Source of the DNA: Nageia nagi
Taxonomy: Eukaryota > Pinophyta
Assembly: GCA_050084985.1 (NCBI GenBank)
Contig: JBITNC010000001.1
Coordinates: 5,022,001-5,086,000, forward strand
Reading direction: 5' to 3'
DNA length: 64,000 nt
The notes under the pieces were generated by a model, which was given only the letters and a program-made list of their open reading frames with translations, did no database searches and was not told where the DNA came from. This document shows positions 32,329-42,953 of this stretch, in pieces (the stretch's first letter is position 1; every line of letters starts with the position of its first letter). The translations under genes and the position numbers were made by a program.

Positions 32329-35289
32329 ATGGCCATAACACCACCTCCATCTCCTCCGCTTTTGAAGATGATGGTTTTTAGTTGCTCGCGTTTTCACAGA
32401 CATACAATCTCATCACTTAACCACCAAAATGATATCAACATCACTCTCACTCAACTCTGTCGACACGGGAGGTTGAAGCACGCAATGCACATTTTGCTTA
32501 CTACAAATACACAAACACACTCCTCTCTCCGCTCTTCAACATGTCTTCAACTCCTGCAGTGCTGCATCGCCAACTATGCCCTTCCAGAGGCCAACCTCCT
32601 CCATTCACTCATCAATCGCATCCGACTTAAATTTGACCCGTCTACGAACAAATTTCTGCAAAACAGACTTATCCACATGTATGTCAACTGCGGAAGTTTG
32701 GCGGACGCCCGCTATGTTTTCGACTGTATGACTGAACGAGACACCTTCTCATGGAATATGATAATTTCAGGTTACCAAAGACATGGCTTTCCTCGACTGG
32801 CATTGACACTCTTTCACCAAATGCAACAAACACCAGCAGTAGTCCAACCAGATCAATTCACCTTTCCTAGCGTCGTCAAAACATGCGCAAAACTTGAAGA
32901 CATGCAACAGGGTATATACATACATCAAAGACTCTTTAAAAACGGATTTCTCTCAGATGCTGTGATTGTGAGTGCCCTGGTAAACATGTATGCAAAATGT
33001 GGAAGAATACACAAGGCCCGGGAATTGTTTGACAAGATGCACGACGTAGACACAGTTTCCTGGAATGCAATGATTGCAGGATATGCACAAAACGGATGCG
33101 TTGAAAGAGCCCGTCAATTGTTTGACAAAATGCCTCACCGAAATGCAGTCTCATGGACTGCAATGATCGCAGGATATGCACAAAATGTGTTTTCTGAGAA
33201 GGCCCTGGAAACTTTTAAGCAAATGCAATTATCAGAAGTGAAGCCAGACTCTTCAACCTTTGGCAGCATTCTTCCAGCATGTGCCACCATGGGAGCTCTA
33301 GAAGAAGGTATGGACATCCATCAAAGAATAGTTGAAAATGGTTATGCATCGAATGTTGTGGTTGTGAGTGCCCTGATAGACATGTATGCAAAATGTGGAA
33401 GAATACACAAGGCCCGGGAGTTGTTTAACAAGCTGCATGATGCAAACACAGTTTCATGGAATGCAATGATCACAGGATATGCACAATTTGGGTTTTCTGA
33501 AAAGGCTCTAGAGACTTTTAAGCAGATGCAATTGTCAGGTGTAAAACCAAACTCTGCAACCTTTGCCAGCATTCTTCCAGCATGTAACACCGTGGGAGCT
33601 CTAGAAGAAGGCATGAACATCCAGCAAAGAGTAGTTGAAAATGGTTTTTCATCGAATGCTATGGTTGTGAGTGCCCTGATAGCCATGTATGCAAAATGTG
33701 GAAGAATACACACGGCCAGGGAATTGTTTGACAAGATGCATGATGCAGACACAGTTTCATGGACTGCAATGATCGCAGGATATACACAAAATAGGTTTTC
33801 TGAAAAAGCTTTAGAGACTTTTAAGCAGATGCAATTGTCAAGTGTAAAGCCAAACTCTGCAACCTTTGCAAGCATCCTTCCAGCATGTGCCACCATGGGA
33901 GCTCTAGAAGAAGGTATGGACATCCATCAAAGAGTAGTAGAAAATGGTTTTTCATCGAATGTCGTGGTTGTGAATGCCCTGATAGACATGTATGCAAAAT
34001 GTGGAAGAATACACAACGCCTGGGAATTGTTTGATAAGATGCATGATGCAAACACAGTTTCATGGACTGCAATGATCGCAGGATATGCACAAAATGGATT
34101 TTCTGAGAAGGCCCTGCAGGCTTTTAAGCAAATGCAATTGTCTGGAGTAAAGCCAGACTCTGCAACCTTTACCAGCATTCTTCCAGCATGTGCCATCATG
34201 GGAGCTCTAGAAGAAGGTATGGACATCCACCAGAGAGTAGCTGCAAATGGTTTTTCATCGAATGTTGTGGTTGTGAGTGCCCTAATAGCCATGTATGCAA
34301 AATGTGGAAGAATACACAAGGCCCGGGAATTGTTTGACAAAATGCATGATGCAAACACAATTTCATGGAATGCAATGATCGCAGGATATGCACAAAATGG
34401 GTTTTCTGAAAAGGCTTTAGAGACTTTTAAGCAGATGCAATTAGCACGTATAAAGCCAAACTTTGCAACCTTTGCCAGCATTCTTCCAGCATGTGCCACC
34501 ATGGGAGCTCTAGAAGAAGGTATGATCATCCATCAAAGAATAGTTGAAAATGGTTTTTCTTCGAATGTTGTGGTTGTGAATGCTCTGATAGACATGTATG
34601 CAAAATGTGGAAGAGTACACAAGGCCCGGGAATTGTTTGACAAGATGCATGATGCAAACACAGTTTCATGGACTGCAATGATTGGAGGATATGCAATTCA
34701 TGGTTACAGCAAGGATGCCCTTAAACTCTTTGATCTGATGAAGCGCTTGGGAACCAATCCTGACAGCATAACCCTTATATGTGTTCTACTTGCATGCAGC
34801 CATGGAGGTCTAGTGGATGAGGGCTGTAAATACTTTAATAGCATGAGTGATTCTTATTGCATTATTCCTGGGATGAATCATTATACATGCATTGTTGACC
34901 TTCTTGGCCGTGCAGGCTATCTTGAGGAAGCTTTGAACTTCATTGTCAAGATGCCCATAAAACCTGAATTGGGTGTGTGGATCTGTCTGCTTGGTGCGTG
35001 TAGATCACATAAGAATGTAAGAATAGGGGAATTCGTGGCAACTATCCTTTTTTTGTTGGATCCTAAATACGGTCCATCTTATGTTCTTCTTTCAAATATT
35101 TATGCTGAAGCGGGCAGCTGGGATGATGGTCAAAGAGTAAGGACATCAATGAAAGATAGAGGAATCAAGAAGACACCTGGATGTAGTTGGATTGAAGTTG
35201 ACAAAAGGGTACATGCTTTTCTTGTAGGAGACACATCACATCCACAAACACAAGAAATATATGGAAAATTGGAGAAATTATCGATTTGA
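32329..35289 (+). CDS. PLS-class PPR protein (E/E+ type; DYW domain out of frame)
   Basis: Plant PLS-class PPR proteins bind organelle RNA one base per repeat and usually specify C-to-U editing. This 986-residue intronless ORF starts MAITPPPSPPLLKMM; the Met pair at residues 14-15, followed by a basic, Ser-rich stretch, fits a mitochondrial or plastid presequence and could be the real start. PPR motifs run from about residue 40 to 848. From residue 176 they are L (176-210), S (211-241), an extra S (242-272), P (273-307), then five L-S-P triplets of exactly 101 residues, beginning at residues 308, 409, 510, 611 and 712. The C-terminus has E and E+ motifs (HYTCIVDLLGRAG, VLLSNIYAEAGSW, PGCSWIEVD). 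The stop falls where a DYW domain should begin. Base composition is much less AT-rich than the flanks. It is the only intact host-type gene here; expression is not shown. Confidence 0.93.
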   Translation: MAITPPPSPPLLKMMVFSCSRFHRHTISSLNHQNDINITLTQLCRHGRLKHAMHILLTTNTQTHSSLRSSTCLQLLQCCIANYALPEANLLHSLINRIRLKFDPSTNKFLQNRLIHMYVNCGSLADARYVFDCMTERDTFSWNMIISGYQRHGFPRLALTLFHQMQQTPAVVQPDQFTFPSVVKTCAKLEDMQQGIYIHQRLFKNGFLSDAVIVSALVNMYAKCGRIHKARELFDKMHDVDTVSWNAMIAGYAQNGCVERARQLFDKMPHRNAVSWTAMIAGYAQNVFSEKALETFKQMQLSEVKPDSSTFGSILPACATMGALEEGMDIHQRIVENGYASNVVVVSALIDMYAKCGRIHKARELFNKLHDANTVSWNAMITGYAQFGFSEKALETFKQMQLSGVKPNSATFASILPACNTVGALEEGMNIQQRVVENGFSSNAMVVSALIAMYAKCGRIHTARELFDKMHDADTVSWTAMIAGYTQNRFSEKALETFKQMQLSSVKPNSATFASILPACATMGALEEGMDIHQRVVENGFSSNVVVVNALIDMYAKCGRIHNAWELFDKMHDANTVSWTAMIAGYAQNGFSEKALQAFKQMQLSGVKPDSATFTSILPACAIMGALEEGMDIHQRVAANGFSSNVVVVSALIAMYAKCGRIHKARELFDKMHDANTISWNAMIAGYAQNGFSEKALETFKQMQLARIKPNFATFASILPACATMGALEEGMIIHQRIVENGFSSNVVVVNALIDMYAKCGRVHKARELFDKMHDANTVSWTAMIGGYAIHGYSKDALKLFDLMKRLGTNPDSITLICVLLACSHGGLVDEGCKYFNSMSDSYCIIPGMNHYTCIVDLLGRAGYLEEALNFIVKMPIKPELGVWICLLGACRSHKNVRIGEFVATILFLLDPKYGPSYVLLSNIYAEAGSWDDGQRVRTSMKDRGIKKTPGCSWIEVDKRVHAFLVGDTSHPQTQEIYGKLEKLSI
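33259..34773 (+). repeat. Five near-identical 303-bp PLS modules within the PPR gene
   Basis: The phrase agcattcttccagcatg (or a one-base variant) recurs at 33265, 33568, 33871, 34174 and 34477, always 303 bp apart, equal to one 101-residue triplet. Long stretches are the same at DNA level, including synonymous sites (ctggtaga-type variation is rare; gtttgacaagatgcatgatgc recurs). That points to recent unequal exchange or gene conversion between modules. The module just upstream (32863-33258) shares parts but carries one extra 31-residue S motif. Confidence 0.95.
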
Positions 35290-35585
35290 GATGAAGGCAG
35301 CGGGGTGTATTCCAAATACAATACCTGTGTTGCGTGATTTAGAGGATGACGATAAAGAATTGCTTCTCTGCCAGCATAGCGAAGAGTTGGCAATTGCATT
35401 CGGGTTGTTAAAAGACCCCCCCTGGAACCGTTATTAGGGTTGTGAAGAACCTTCGAGTATGCAATGACTGCCATACTGCAACCAAGTTTATCTCCAAGAT
35501 TGTTGCAAGGGACATTGTCGTGAGGGATGCAAACCGATTCCATGATTTCGGACATGGAGAATGTTCTTGTGGAGATTATTTGTGA
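35290..35585 (+). pseudogene. DYW deaminase domain remnant, two frameshifts from the PPR ORF
   Basis: Straight after the PPR stop, a shifted frame reads EMKAAGCIPNTIPVLRDLE and [18 protein letters not shown], then in a third frame [39 protein letters not shown] and CSCGDYL, stop. The deaminase features are present: HSE at 35375-35383 (His zinc ligand and catalytic Glu) and CNDCH at 35460-35474 (Cys ligands). Two single-base excesses explain the breaks: the TTT at 35285-35287 and the C7 run at 35416-35422. The terminal Asp-Tyr-Trp is Asp-Tyr-Leu (TTG for TGG). Either the domain is lost, or the indels are sequence errors in homopolymers. Confidence 0.88.
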
Positions 35586-37083
35586 TGCAAAGTAATGCAA
35601 GATCTAAAGAGACTTGCACAATGACATGGTGCATGCTTTGAGGTAGAAAGGAAACCATGTTTCATTTCATTTTTTAAAAAAGTGCTGTTATTAAATATTT
35701 ATATAAGTAGAAAATGTTGTTGATTGCTGACATCATATTATCAGGTGAACGTAACTTCCTACATATGTTGATGCCTTATTTGGTAAGGAGTCATGGTATT
35801 GAACTATTTTCAGAAATCCTCTACAATTGTAGAGTGAAGAGCTGGAGAATGAGATAAAAGTCGCAAATATTAAAGGAGAAATACTTGAAGGAAATAAAAA
35901 ACACTCGACAATAAATAAATGTCAGAGAAGGGCTTACAAGTAATCTAGTACTTTGGTATGAAGAGAGTAGAGCAACTCTTTTAACTGTACTTTGCTCTTG
36001 CCTTTATCATTTTGTTTGAAATCATTCTATTATCTTGTGCCTATGTTTGCATCAGCCATCTGGGTCCAAATTCTATGTAGTAACTTCTTTATAGGTTGAT
36101 GCAGATCTTGCACTGTCGATGGATTAAAATGTCATGAATATTTTGGGTGGAATTAGACCGTGTTTTGTATATTTAACTGCTAAAAAATATTGTCCAGATT
36201 TGATTACTGGAATTGTTTAGTTATAGATGGGAAAAGTCTGGTCTATAAAGCTTTCAAAGATTCATTTTATTACATAATTTATGTAGATTTTGTTTGCCTG
36301 CTGGGCTGCTAGGCAGATAACATAAATGAGCTTCTTATAAAAAAAATCATGACATTTATTAATGAAGAATAATTAACATGTTTCAAGTAACGATTATATA
36401 TTTTTAATAAGGATTCAAGATGAACATTGCTCTATTAGAGGATCAACATGTTTTTTGTGAGACACAACATAAATGAGTTTATTATAAAAAATTTATGATG
36501 TTTATAAATGGAAAAAAATGAAAATGTTTCAAGTGATGGTTATATATTTCTTTAAGGATTCAACATGAGCATTGCTCTATTAAAAACCAACATGTTTTTG
36601 GCATTCAACTTTATGTTGTATTCTTTATTTTATTTATTTTTTAATTGATTTATATGGGATTGAAAGGGCCTTTGCTCCTATTGCTTCTTAGTTGATCCTT
36701 ATATAATCTCATTTCTTGAGAATCTCAGTTTTCTACTAGAGCTGATCCATTTATACTTTTAGGTAGGCCACTTTTGACTCAAGCTCTCTATTCTTGATTT
36801 GTGTTGCTTCATCTTCAGTGAAATTTCATGGCTATGCCAAGTGTAAGTTGGTTTGCTAGTTAAATCATTTTGTATGGCTTAATCTTATATAGTTCTAGAT
36901 CAAACACTTTAACAATCAAGTTAGTAGGACGTGTTGCTTCTTTGGAATGGTTAGTCTGACTAGTCTCACTCACGTACACTTTATTCCCTATCTTGAACAA
37001 CTACTATAAATGCATGAACTTCGAATCCTTGGAGGTTCTCTCATTGAGACTTTTGTATTATCTTTTCCATTCATTTTATTTAC
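35586..37083. other. PPR 3' flank and intergenic region
   Basis: No ORF of interest. Polyadenylation-like gaaataaaaaac (35891) and acaataaataaatg (35909) lie 600 bp after the PPR stop. The sequence is AT-rich and ends at the left target-site copy of the next insertion. Confidence 0.45.
36315..36600 (+). repeat. About 148-bp direct repeat, two diverged copies
   Basis: cataaatgagcttcttataaaaaaaatcatgac at about 36321 and cataaatgagtttattataaaaaatttatgatg at about 36469 begin parallel blocks, both continuing through atgtttcaagt, ttatatattt, ggattcaa and cattgctctatta. Confidence 0.7.
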
Positions 37084-40000
37084 AAATGAAGACATAAAGG
37101 TGTTCCCAAGCATAGTATAGGAACTAATTATTCAATGGCACCTTGATAGAGCAAATAAAAGAAGGGAAGAATTATGGAGCTTCATCCTTGCCCACACTTG
37201 TTGGCGGATTGGGAAGGAACAGAACGAGCAGGTATTTAACAACAGGAAGAATGAAGCAAAACATATCTATTGGATAATTATGTTGAGAGCAACAGAAAAT
37301 TTTGTAATTTGCACCAAAGGAAGTGTGGGAGAAGAAAGCATTAAAATATTCAATGAGGTCAAGTAATGGGATAATATTTCCAAATTAAGGTAATATTTGT
37401 TAAGGAGGGTTGATATGGTCAGGATTGGACGTATTAGAGGTTTAACTAAGGAATAGTTGATAAGATATTCAAAACAATTAGCTAAGTTGAAGAAATGGAA
37501 AGTGATAATGAGGAGTACATCAAGCCGTTAGGACCTAAGTATTTTCATGGCGTTGGAAAAAGAAGAGTTAAATGCATGAGGAGAAACTAGCCGATGCAAA
37601 ACACAAAGGAGTAATCACGTGAGGAATAAGACAAATGGCAGGTTAGGATTAGACTAAGCTGAATGAAGTGTGCTAGATCAATTCAGAATGGCTCAAAGGT
37701 CTATCAAAGTACACATTTAAAAAAAATGAAATGATTATTTGAGTAAAGAAAGAGTTTTGCATGTAGATAAGAAATAATGAGACACGCCTTTCAAATGTAC
37801 AGGTAGATTTCTAACGAGGTAAGGGGACAACTGGCAAAGCAAAATTGAGGGAGTACAAGACAGACAAATAATGAAAAATAAGGCCAACTAAGGAAATAGC
37901 TAAATGCTTTCAATTCTGACAATATAAGGGGAATACAAGAAGTGAATGAATATAGCCTAGCTTCAATTAAGGAAAACCTTAGATGTTCAAGGCTGGCGAG
38001 GTGCTATTTAGAGGGTTTCAACTGCAAGGGTTGAAATAGAATCCAGCCCTTGATACTTTGAGGTGTGCAGAGATAGAAGGGAACCAAGAGTGGGAGCAGA
38101 CAAAAGACTTGAGGAGCCTTTGGGGAAGAAGTTATAGGAGGTTACCTTGTAAGAACTGAATCCACCTCAATTGCAGAAACACAACAGTGGAATATATTGT
38201 GCGATGGAGGAATGAGGGACTTCATGATGGCATGCATGGGATTTGATAATCAATTATCAATTGAGGTGACTAGCTCTTGGAATGATTGAGTGTGTAAAGT
38301 TAATGAATTTGAGTTCTCATTTACTACAAAGGCGATTACACAAATGATACACATGCCAAATGAAGGAATTGAAATTCGGAAAGAGAAGGGAAAATTGACA
38401 AGATGACAAGAAGGAACAAATTCATGCAAAATGTTATGAGGGGAAAGGGGTTGAAGAAGTACGAGATCGGAGTGGAAAGGATAAGCTTGCCAAGCTCGTG
38501 GGATGAATTTGCTAAAGCCTTTATGAGATATGTCACCCTAGAAGGAAGATACAAGGTAGTCCTAGCCTATCACTTCAATCTTCTGAATCATTTTATCTTT
38601 CCTAATTCATATAGAGTAAATTTTCCATTCTTTATCATGAATTCTATTGCAATATCTATAAGGAGCTTTAAGCAAAACCTAACTAGGCCCCTTATTCATG
38701 AATCAATTATCAAATTAGTGTATGAAAGGACCTTGGCTAAACAACCTAGAAGACATTTGAGGGTGAGAATTATAGTCAAAGGTAGGATTTTTGACACAAG
38801 AGAGTTCCGTAGACCTAAGGTGGTAATAAGTGAAGAGGAGGAAGAAACACCTTTGGCTAGAATTATTCAAACTAGGAGCAGTAAAAAAGGAAGAGGCAAC
38901 TAAAGGAAAAACTAGTCAAAGTCAAAGTAAGATAATACAAAAGGAAACAACAAGGACAGAAAAAGGAAAGAGGAAAATTGAAGAATTTGGACAAGAAGAA
39001 GACCAAATTGGTGTAAAGGAACGAAATGGAGCAAAAGGAAAAGAGGATAAAGAACCAATGTAGGGGGCAAAAATATCAAAGGAAAAGAAACAGAAAGGAA
39101 TGAGTATGATTTCGGCGGTGTCCACTCTATTGGACATTAAGGAATCTTGGGGAAAGAAAGGGATGATAACACATGGTGATAAGGAAATGGCAAATGAAAC
39201 TAAGGAGATGAAACAAGATAAAGATGCAACAAATAGAAAGGGAGCAAGGGAAGGATAACACTCAATTTCAATAACAAGAAGGAGTAAATAGAAGAAAACA
39301 CGGGAATCTATGACAAAGCAACAACTCCAAAAGAAGACAAGACACACTAGAATGGACACAAGGAATGTAATAAACATTGAAGATGACCAAGTTAGTATAT
39401 AAAAGCATAATGAAGCACAACAACACATAGGGAATGAGGCATGGATAAAAAACTCCCCAAGAGGAAAAGGGACAAAAGGATTGAAGCATGTTGCATTAGA
39501 TATACTAGATGTTTTTAAAACTAAACATCAAAAGAAGCATAAAGAAGAGAAGGTAATTGAATGACAGAATTGAGAGAATGTAAGGAAGAAGGAAGTTGAA
39601 AAATCTACACATATGGGAATGCGAGGAAAGGAGTCAAAAGGGTCAAATAAAGATATTGATTACAAGAAGGAAATTGATGTTCAAACCATTGACTTGGATA
39701 ATATTGTACCCCTGAAGCTTATCAATTATGGAGTAGAAGAATTGAAAGAAAGGAAAATGAAGAGAAGCAAAGCAAGAAGAGTGAAGAGGAAGAAGACCAA
39801 TTGGATAAGGTGGAGGTAGTTCCATTCCTAGCAACGATGGCCAGTAATAAGAGACCCAAGTTCATCCTTGTTTGTATGCCTAAAGAACCCCAACTTCATA
39901 ACATGGTGTTAGTAGAGGTGATGGTGCAGAAAGGATAACTAAATACCATCTTTAACGAGATTGGAGAAACTCCAAAGCTCAGAGAGATACTTCAAAAGAG

Positions 40001-40479
40001 GATGTATAATAAGTTCTTTAAAGACAACTATAAATAGGTGGAGTTCATCTTCTCAAAAGAACAAAAATCACCATTCTCCAGCTAAGAGATGATCTAGGAA
40101 AGAAACTTGAAGGCTGAAAAGGAAGCATTACATTCTCCTTTGTTTCCTTATTACTGTAGCCTGAATAGATGGTAGTAGATTGATATTTTTTTTTTCATAA
40201 GTAGTATATATTCTATTTTAGTATGGATGAAGTATAGTTAGATAGTTGAAGCTCCAAATTGGATTATTTTGTTTAAATGTTGTTTGGTTTGTTTTGGGCC
40301 AGCATAATGAAGCAACTTCGTAAACTCAGGAAAAATAGATAATGGTGTAATGCTTTAGTTGAAATATTGTATTGCTTAGTTGGAATCATTTGTAAAGGTT
40401 CTTGAGTACCCTAAAACTCCATATTTTTTATTAATACAAAATTAACCCTATAAATCAAAAAAAGAAATGAAGACACAAA
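37084..40479 (+). mobile_element. Non-LTR-type retroposed insertion, 3.4 kb, with 15-bp TSD
   Basis: aaatgaagacataaa (37084-37098) on the left and aaatgaagacacaaa (40465-40479) on the right differ at one base. The right copy is preceded by aatcaaaaaaag, an A-rich tail. That pairing is the hallmark of target-primed retroposition. Inside: about 1 kb of AT-rich leader, an ORF of unknown family (38403-38903), a lysine/glutamate-rich decayed continuation to about 39800, a fragment beginning ATG at 39837 (MASNKRPKFILVCMPKEP), and a non-coding 3' part. I see no LINE endonuclease or RT, so it was presumably mobilised in trans. Confidence 0.7.
38403..38903 (+). CDS. 166-codon ORF of unrecognised family in the retroposed insertion
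   Basis: Starts MTRRNKFMQNVMRGKGLKKYE and continues RISLPSSWDEFAKAFMRYVTL, YKVVLAYHFNLLNHF, YRVNFPFFIMNSIAISI and a basic C-terminus (RHLRVRIIVKG). Directly upstream another frame reads VNEFEFSFTTKAITQMIHMPN, EGIEIRKEKGKLTR and then meets this ORF by a frameshift, so the true start was further 5'. The wording (N-terminal strand, IxxMxxxPNEGxEIR, then an aromatic-rich helical part) recalls plant retroelement-associated plant-mobile-domain-like proteins, but I cannot confirm the family. An acidic/basic low-complexity tail follows in other frames (38830-39063, 39613-39819). Confidence 0.4.
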   Translation: MTRRNKFMQNVMRGKGLKKYEIGVERISLPSSWDEFAKAFMRYVTLEGRYKVVLAYHFNLLNHFIFPNSYRVNFPFFIMNSIAISIRSFKQNLTRPLIHESIIKLVYERTLAKQPRRHLRVRIIVKGRIFDTREFRRPKVVISEEEEETPLARIIQTRSSKKGRGN

Positions 40480-41471
40480 ATACCTTAGTGAAATATGTAT
40501 CTTTAGCTTTCCAAGTAAAAGATAAGCTTGGTCTATTAGTCACATCAGTTTGTAAGGTTGCTTCTTTAAACTTAGCTTTTGTAAACATAACTTTAGATTC
40601 ATACTTGTGATTAGCTACTTAAGTGGTTATAAGGTTATCTTCTTCTACCCATTGAAATACCTACAACATAAATTCTAAATTGAATCTAATTAGGCACACA
40701 TGCAAATGAAATGGCCAAAAATCCATAAAGATAAGTTAAATGATTAAGTCCTTCAAAAATAAAAGTCTCGTAAATTTTCCATCACTCTAGACTTGTAATA
40801 CTTCATCTAAAATCCTCATAACCTTCCCCCTAAATGTTCTCATGATGATCTCATACACCTCATCCTAAAAGTAATAGGGAGTTGCATCCCCTTCCTGCCA
40901 TGGTATGTTAATTATACAATTCACAATTTAATTTATATGGGTGTGCATCAACTCCTACTTGATTTAACTATAAGATGGGAAACCAATATTTCTTCTAATA
41001 TAGGATTATGTAGAATAGGTAGGTGGTAATTAAACTTTCTCTCTTCCTTGAATGCTTTTAGTTAACTATCCATATGATTTACAATGTATTTGGCATAATT
41101 AATCATTTGTGAATAGCCTAGGTAGGATTGAATGACGTGATGTAGGATTATGTATTCTTCATAGATTTTGAGATCAAGTCAAGATTCCCCTTATACCATT
41201 GATATACCAAACAACACCATTTGAACATATTATTTAAACAAGTATAGCCCCAATGAGATACTAAACGAATTAGGAAATTGGGTTTCTTTAGGTATGGGAT
41301 TAGGAAATCTTGCTACTAACTACTAATTGGTCCATAGTAGAGTCCATATATATCTTTAGTTGTAATAAATCCATATTCAAGTCATCAAATACCTTCTACG
41401 TCCTCTTTATGACTTTATTTCTTATTTATAAAACATATTCTATTGATGGTAAGAGTATGAATCTTTGGGTT
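40480..41471. other. Intergenic, AT-rich
   Basis: No credible ORF, RNA gene or repeat was recognised on either strand. Confidence 0.4.
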
Positions 41472-42310
41472 TGTTGAAAATAATAATCCAATTTTGGGAT
41501 TATTCAATGTAAATTCACCTAATTAAATTGGTAACTAAATGTGTAATATTTAGGTAGTTAGTGTATTTAGTTGTTAAGTATTATGTATTAATTATATCTA
41601 ATTAGTACTATATATATACTCTATAACCTAAAGTATACAATAAATAAATATATTACATTTTTTTATTACATATACTATTACTAATACCTAAGCTTTAGCT
41701 AAATATTTATTTATTAGAATATTAGTTAGTTAATTAAAATCAAATAACATGTCGTCAAATGTAACTAGGTATTGAACTAAGAGTGTGTTTTCAAAGTGGA
41801 AAACACTTTAAGTTAAGTGGTGACATGTGGCTAAGTAGTGGCATTCTAGTGGAGGAAAAATGTTCTTTTGTGGCATTTATAGTGGAAGTGCAAGTGATAT
41901 GTATCTCATGTATTGCTTCTATCTTGAGTTCTCCAACAGTCACATTTCCTATTATTTATTAAAAGATATGAATTATGACATGGTGGAGACTAATGATAAC
42001 AAATGAAAAAAAATTGTAATTGTAACATGAAGTTTCTGGTGAGCCCAAATTCCAAGTTGAGTTAACTTGGAAATATTACTATTCTTGGAGTTGCAAGCTA
42101 ATAAAGTGGAGTGAGATCTTTGGTCGTGGTTTTTCCCTTTTAGGTTTCTACGTTACATCTTATGTATTATGCTTTGCATATCTTGAGCTATATTCTTTTT
42201 ATTTTTTAAAATTACATTGTTATTTACATGTTGATAATTTGTTATTGAATTACTAATATTGTTTATAATTAAAGTGTAATTATTTTGTTGCATCTTAAAT
42301 TCTCTTCTAT
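41472..42310 (+). repeat. Candidate copia-type LTR followed by a primer site
   Basis: Begins tgttgaaaataataatcc, has tatatatactctataac near 41610 as a promoter-like site, and is followed at 42312 by tggtatcaaagtatc, which matches the plant copia primer-site pattern. No 3' partner was found. The interior after the primer site is replaced by the repeats at 42345. Confidence 0.5.
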
Positions 42311-42344
42311 TTGGTATCAAAGTATCAAGTTTGATCTCTAATAA

Positions 42345-42608
42345 GTTTTTTTTTTAACTCGCTATCTCTTGTTGAAGTGATTCTTTCATTTTGTAAAACC
42401 TTTTTTTTGAAATATAAGGTCTGTTATTTTAAATAAGTTTTGTTCTTATTTCAAATCAAATGGTAATATATATATAGTTTTTTTTTTAACTCGCTATCTC
42501 TTGTTGAAGTGATTTTTTTATTTTGTAAAACCTTTTTTTTGAAATATAATGTCTGTTATTTTAAATAAGTTTTGTTCTTATTTCAAATCAAATGGTAATA
42601 TATATATA
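42345..42608 (+). repeat. 132-bp tandem repeat, two copies
   Basis: gttttttttttaactcgctat starts at 42345 and 42477. Both units run through ctcttgttgaagtgatt, aaaacctttttttt, gtctgttattttaaataag and aaatggtaatatatata, with two or three base differences. Confidence 0.92.
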
Positions 42609-42641
42609 TATTACCATTTGATTTGAAATAAGAACAAAACT
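42568..42641. repeat. 74-bp near-perfect palindrome
   Basis: agttttgttcttatttcaaa and on into tcaaatggtaatatatata is followed without spacer by its reverse complement, ending agaacaaaact. It could extrude as a cruciform. It is followed by a long TA run and lies at the end of the second 132-bp unit. Confidence 0.9.
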
Positions 42642-42953
42642 CATTATATATATATATATATATATTTGAAAATTAAAATAATATATTTAAAAAGTGGGGT
42701 TGACATCACCTACGTCTCATAGGGACATGGTTAATGTGGTGGTAACCTCCATCTTACCCATTCCCAATCAATGGTAATGGTGGGAGAGGGGAACCAAATC
42801 CATAAGCTCACCTATGTGGGGAGCCTTGGGTGATGTAACCCTTATTGTTTCTAGCCAGTGGGGGAGGTGCCTTGAGCCTTGTGCCTGAGGTGGACCTCCC
42901 TCACCAAGTATTGAGGATTAGAACTCATACCCCACCTCCTTAAGTTTCTACAA
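42642..42953. other. Spacer between palindrome and gypsy gag
   Basis: Locally GC-richer (gtggggttgacatcacctac and ggaggtgccttgagccttgtgcc). It contains aggattagaactcat, loosely like an inverted tRNA B-box; I do not call a SINE on that. Confidence 0.3.

Noticed and set aside
33342-34529. Long minus-strand ORFs (up to 200 codons) opposite the PPR gene
   Set aside because: They repeat every 303 bp with the PPR modules and are antisense shadows of the repeated coding strand.
38922-39428. 168-codon minus-strand ORF
   Set aside because: It is the Ser/Phe/Cys-rich complement of a lysine/glutamate-rich + strand; no protein-like features.
42840-42940. Possible tRNA-derived SINE (aggattagaactcat, inverted B-box-like)
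   Set aside because: No A-box at the right distance, no tail and no TSD.
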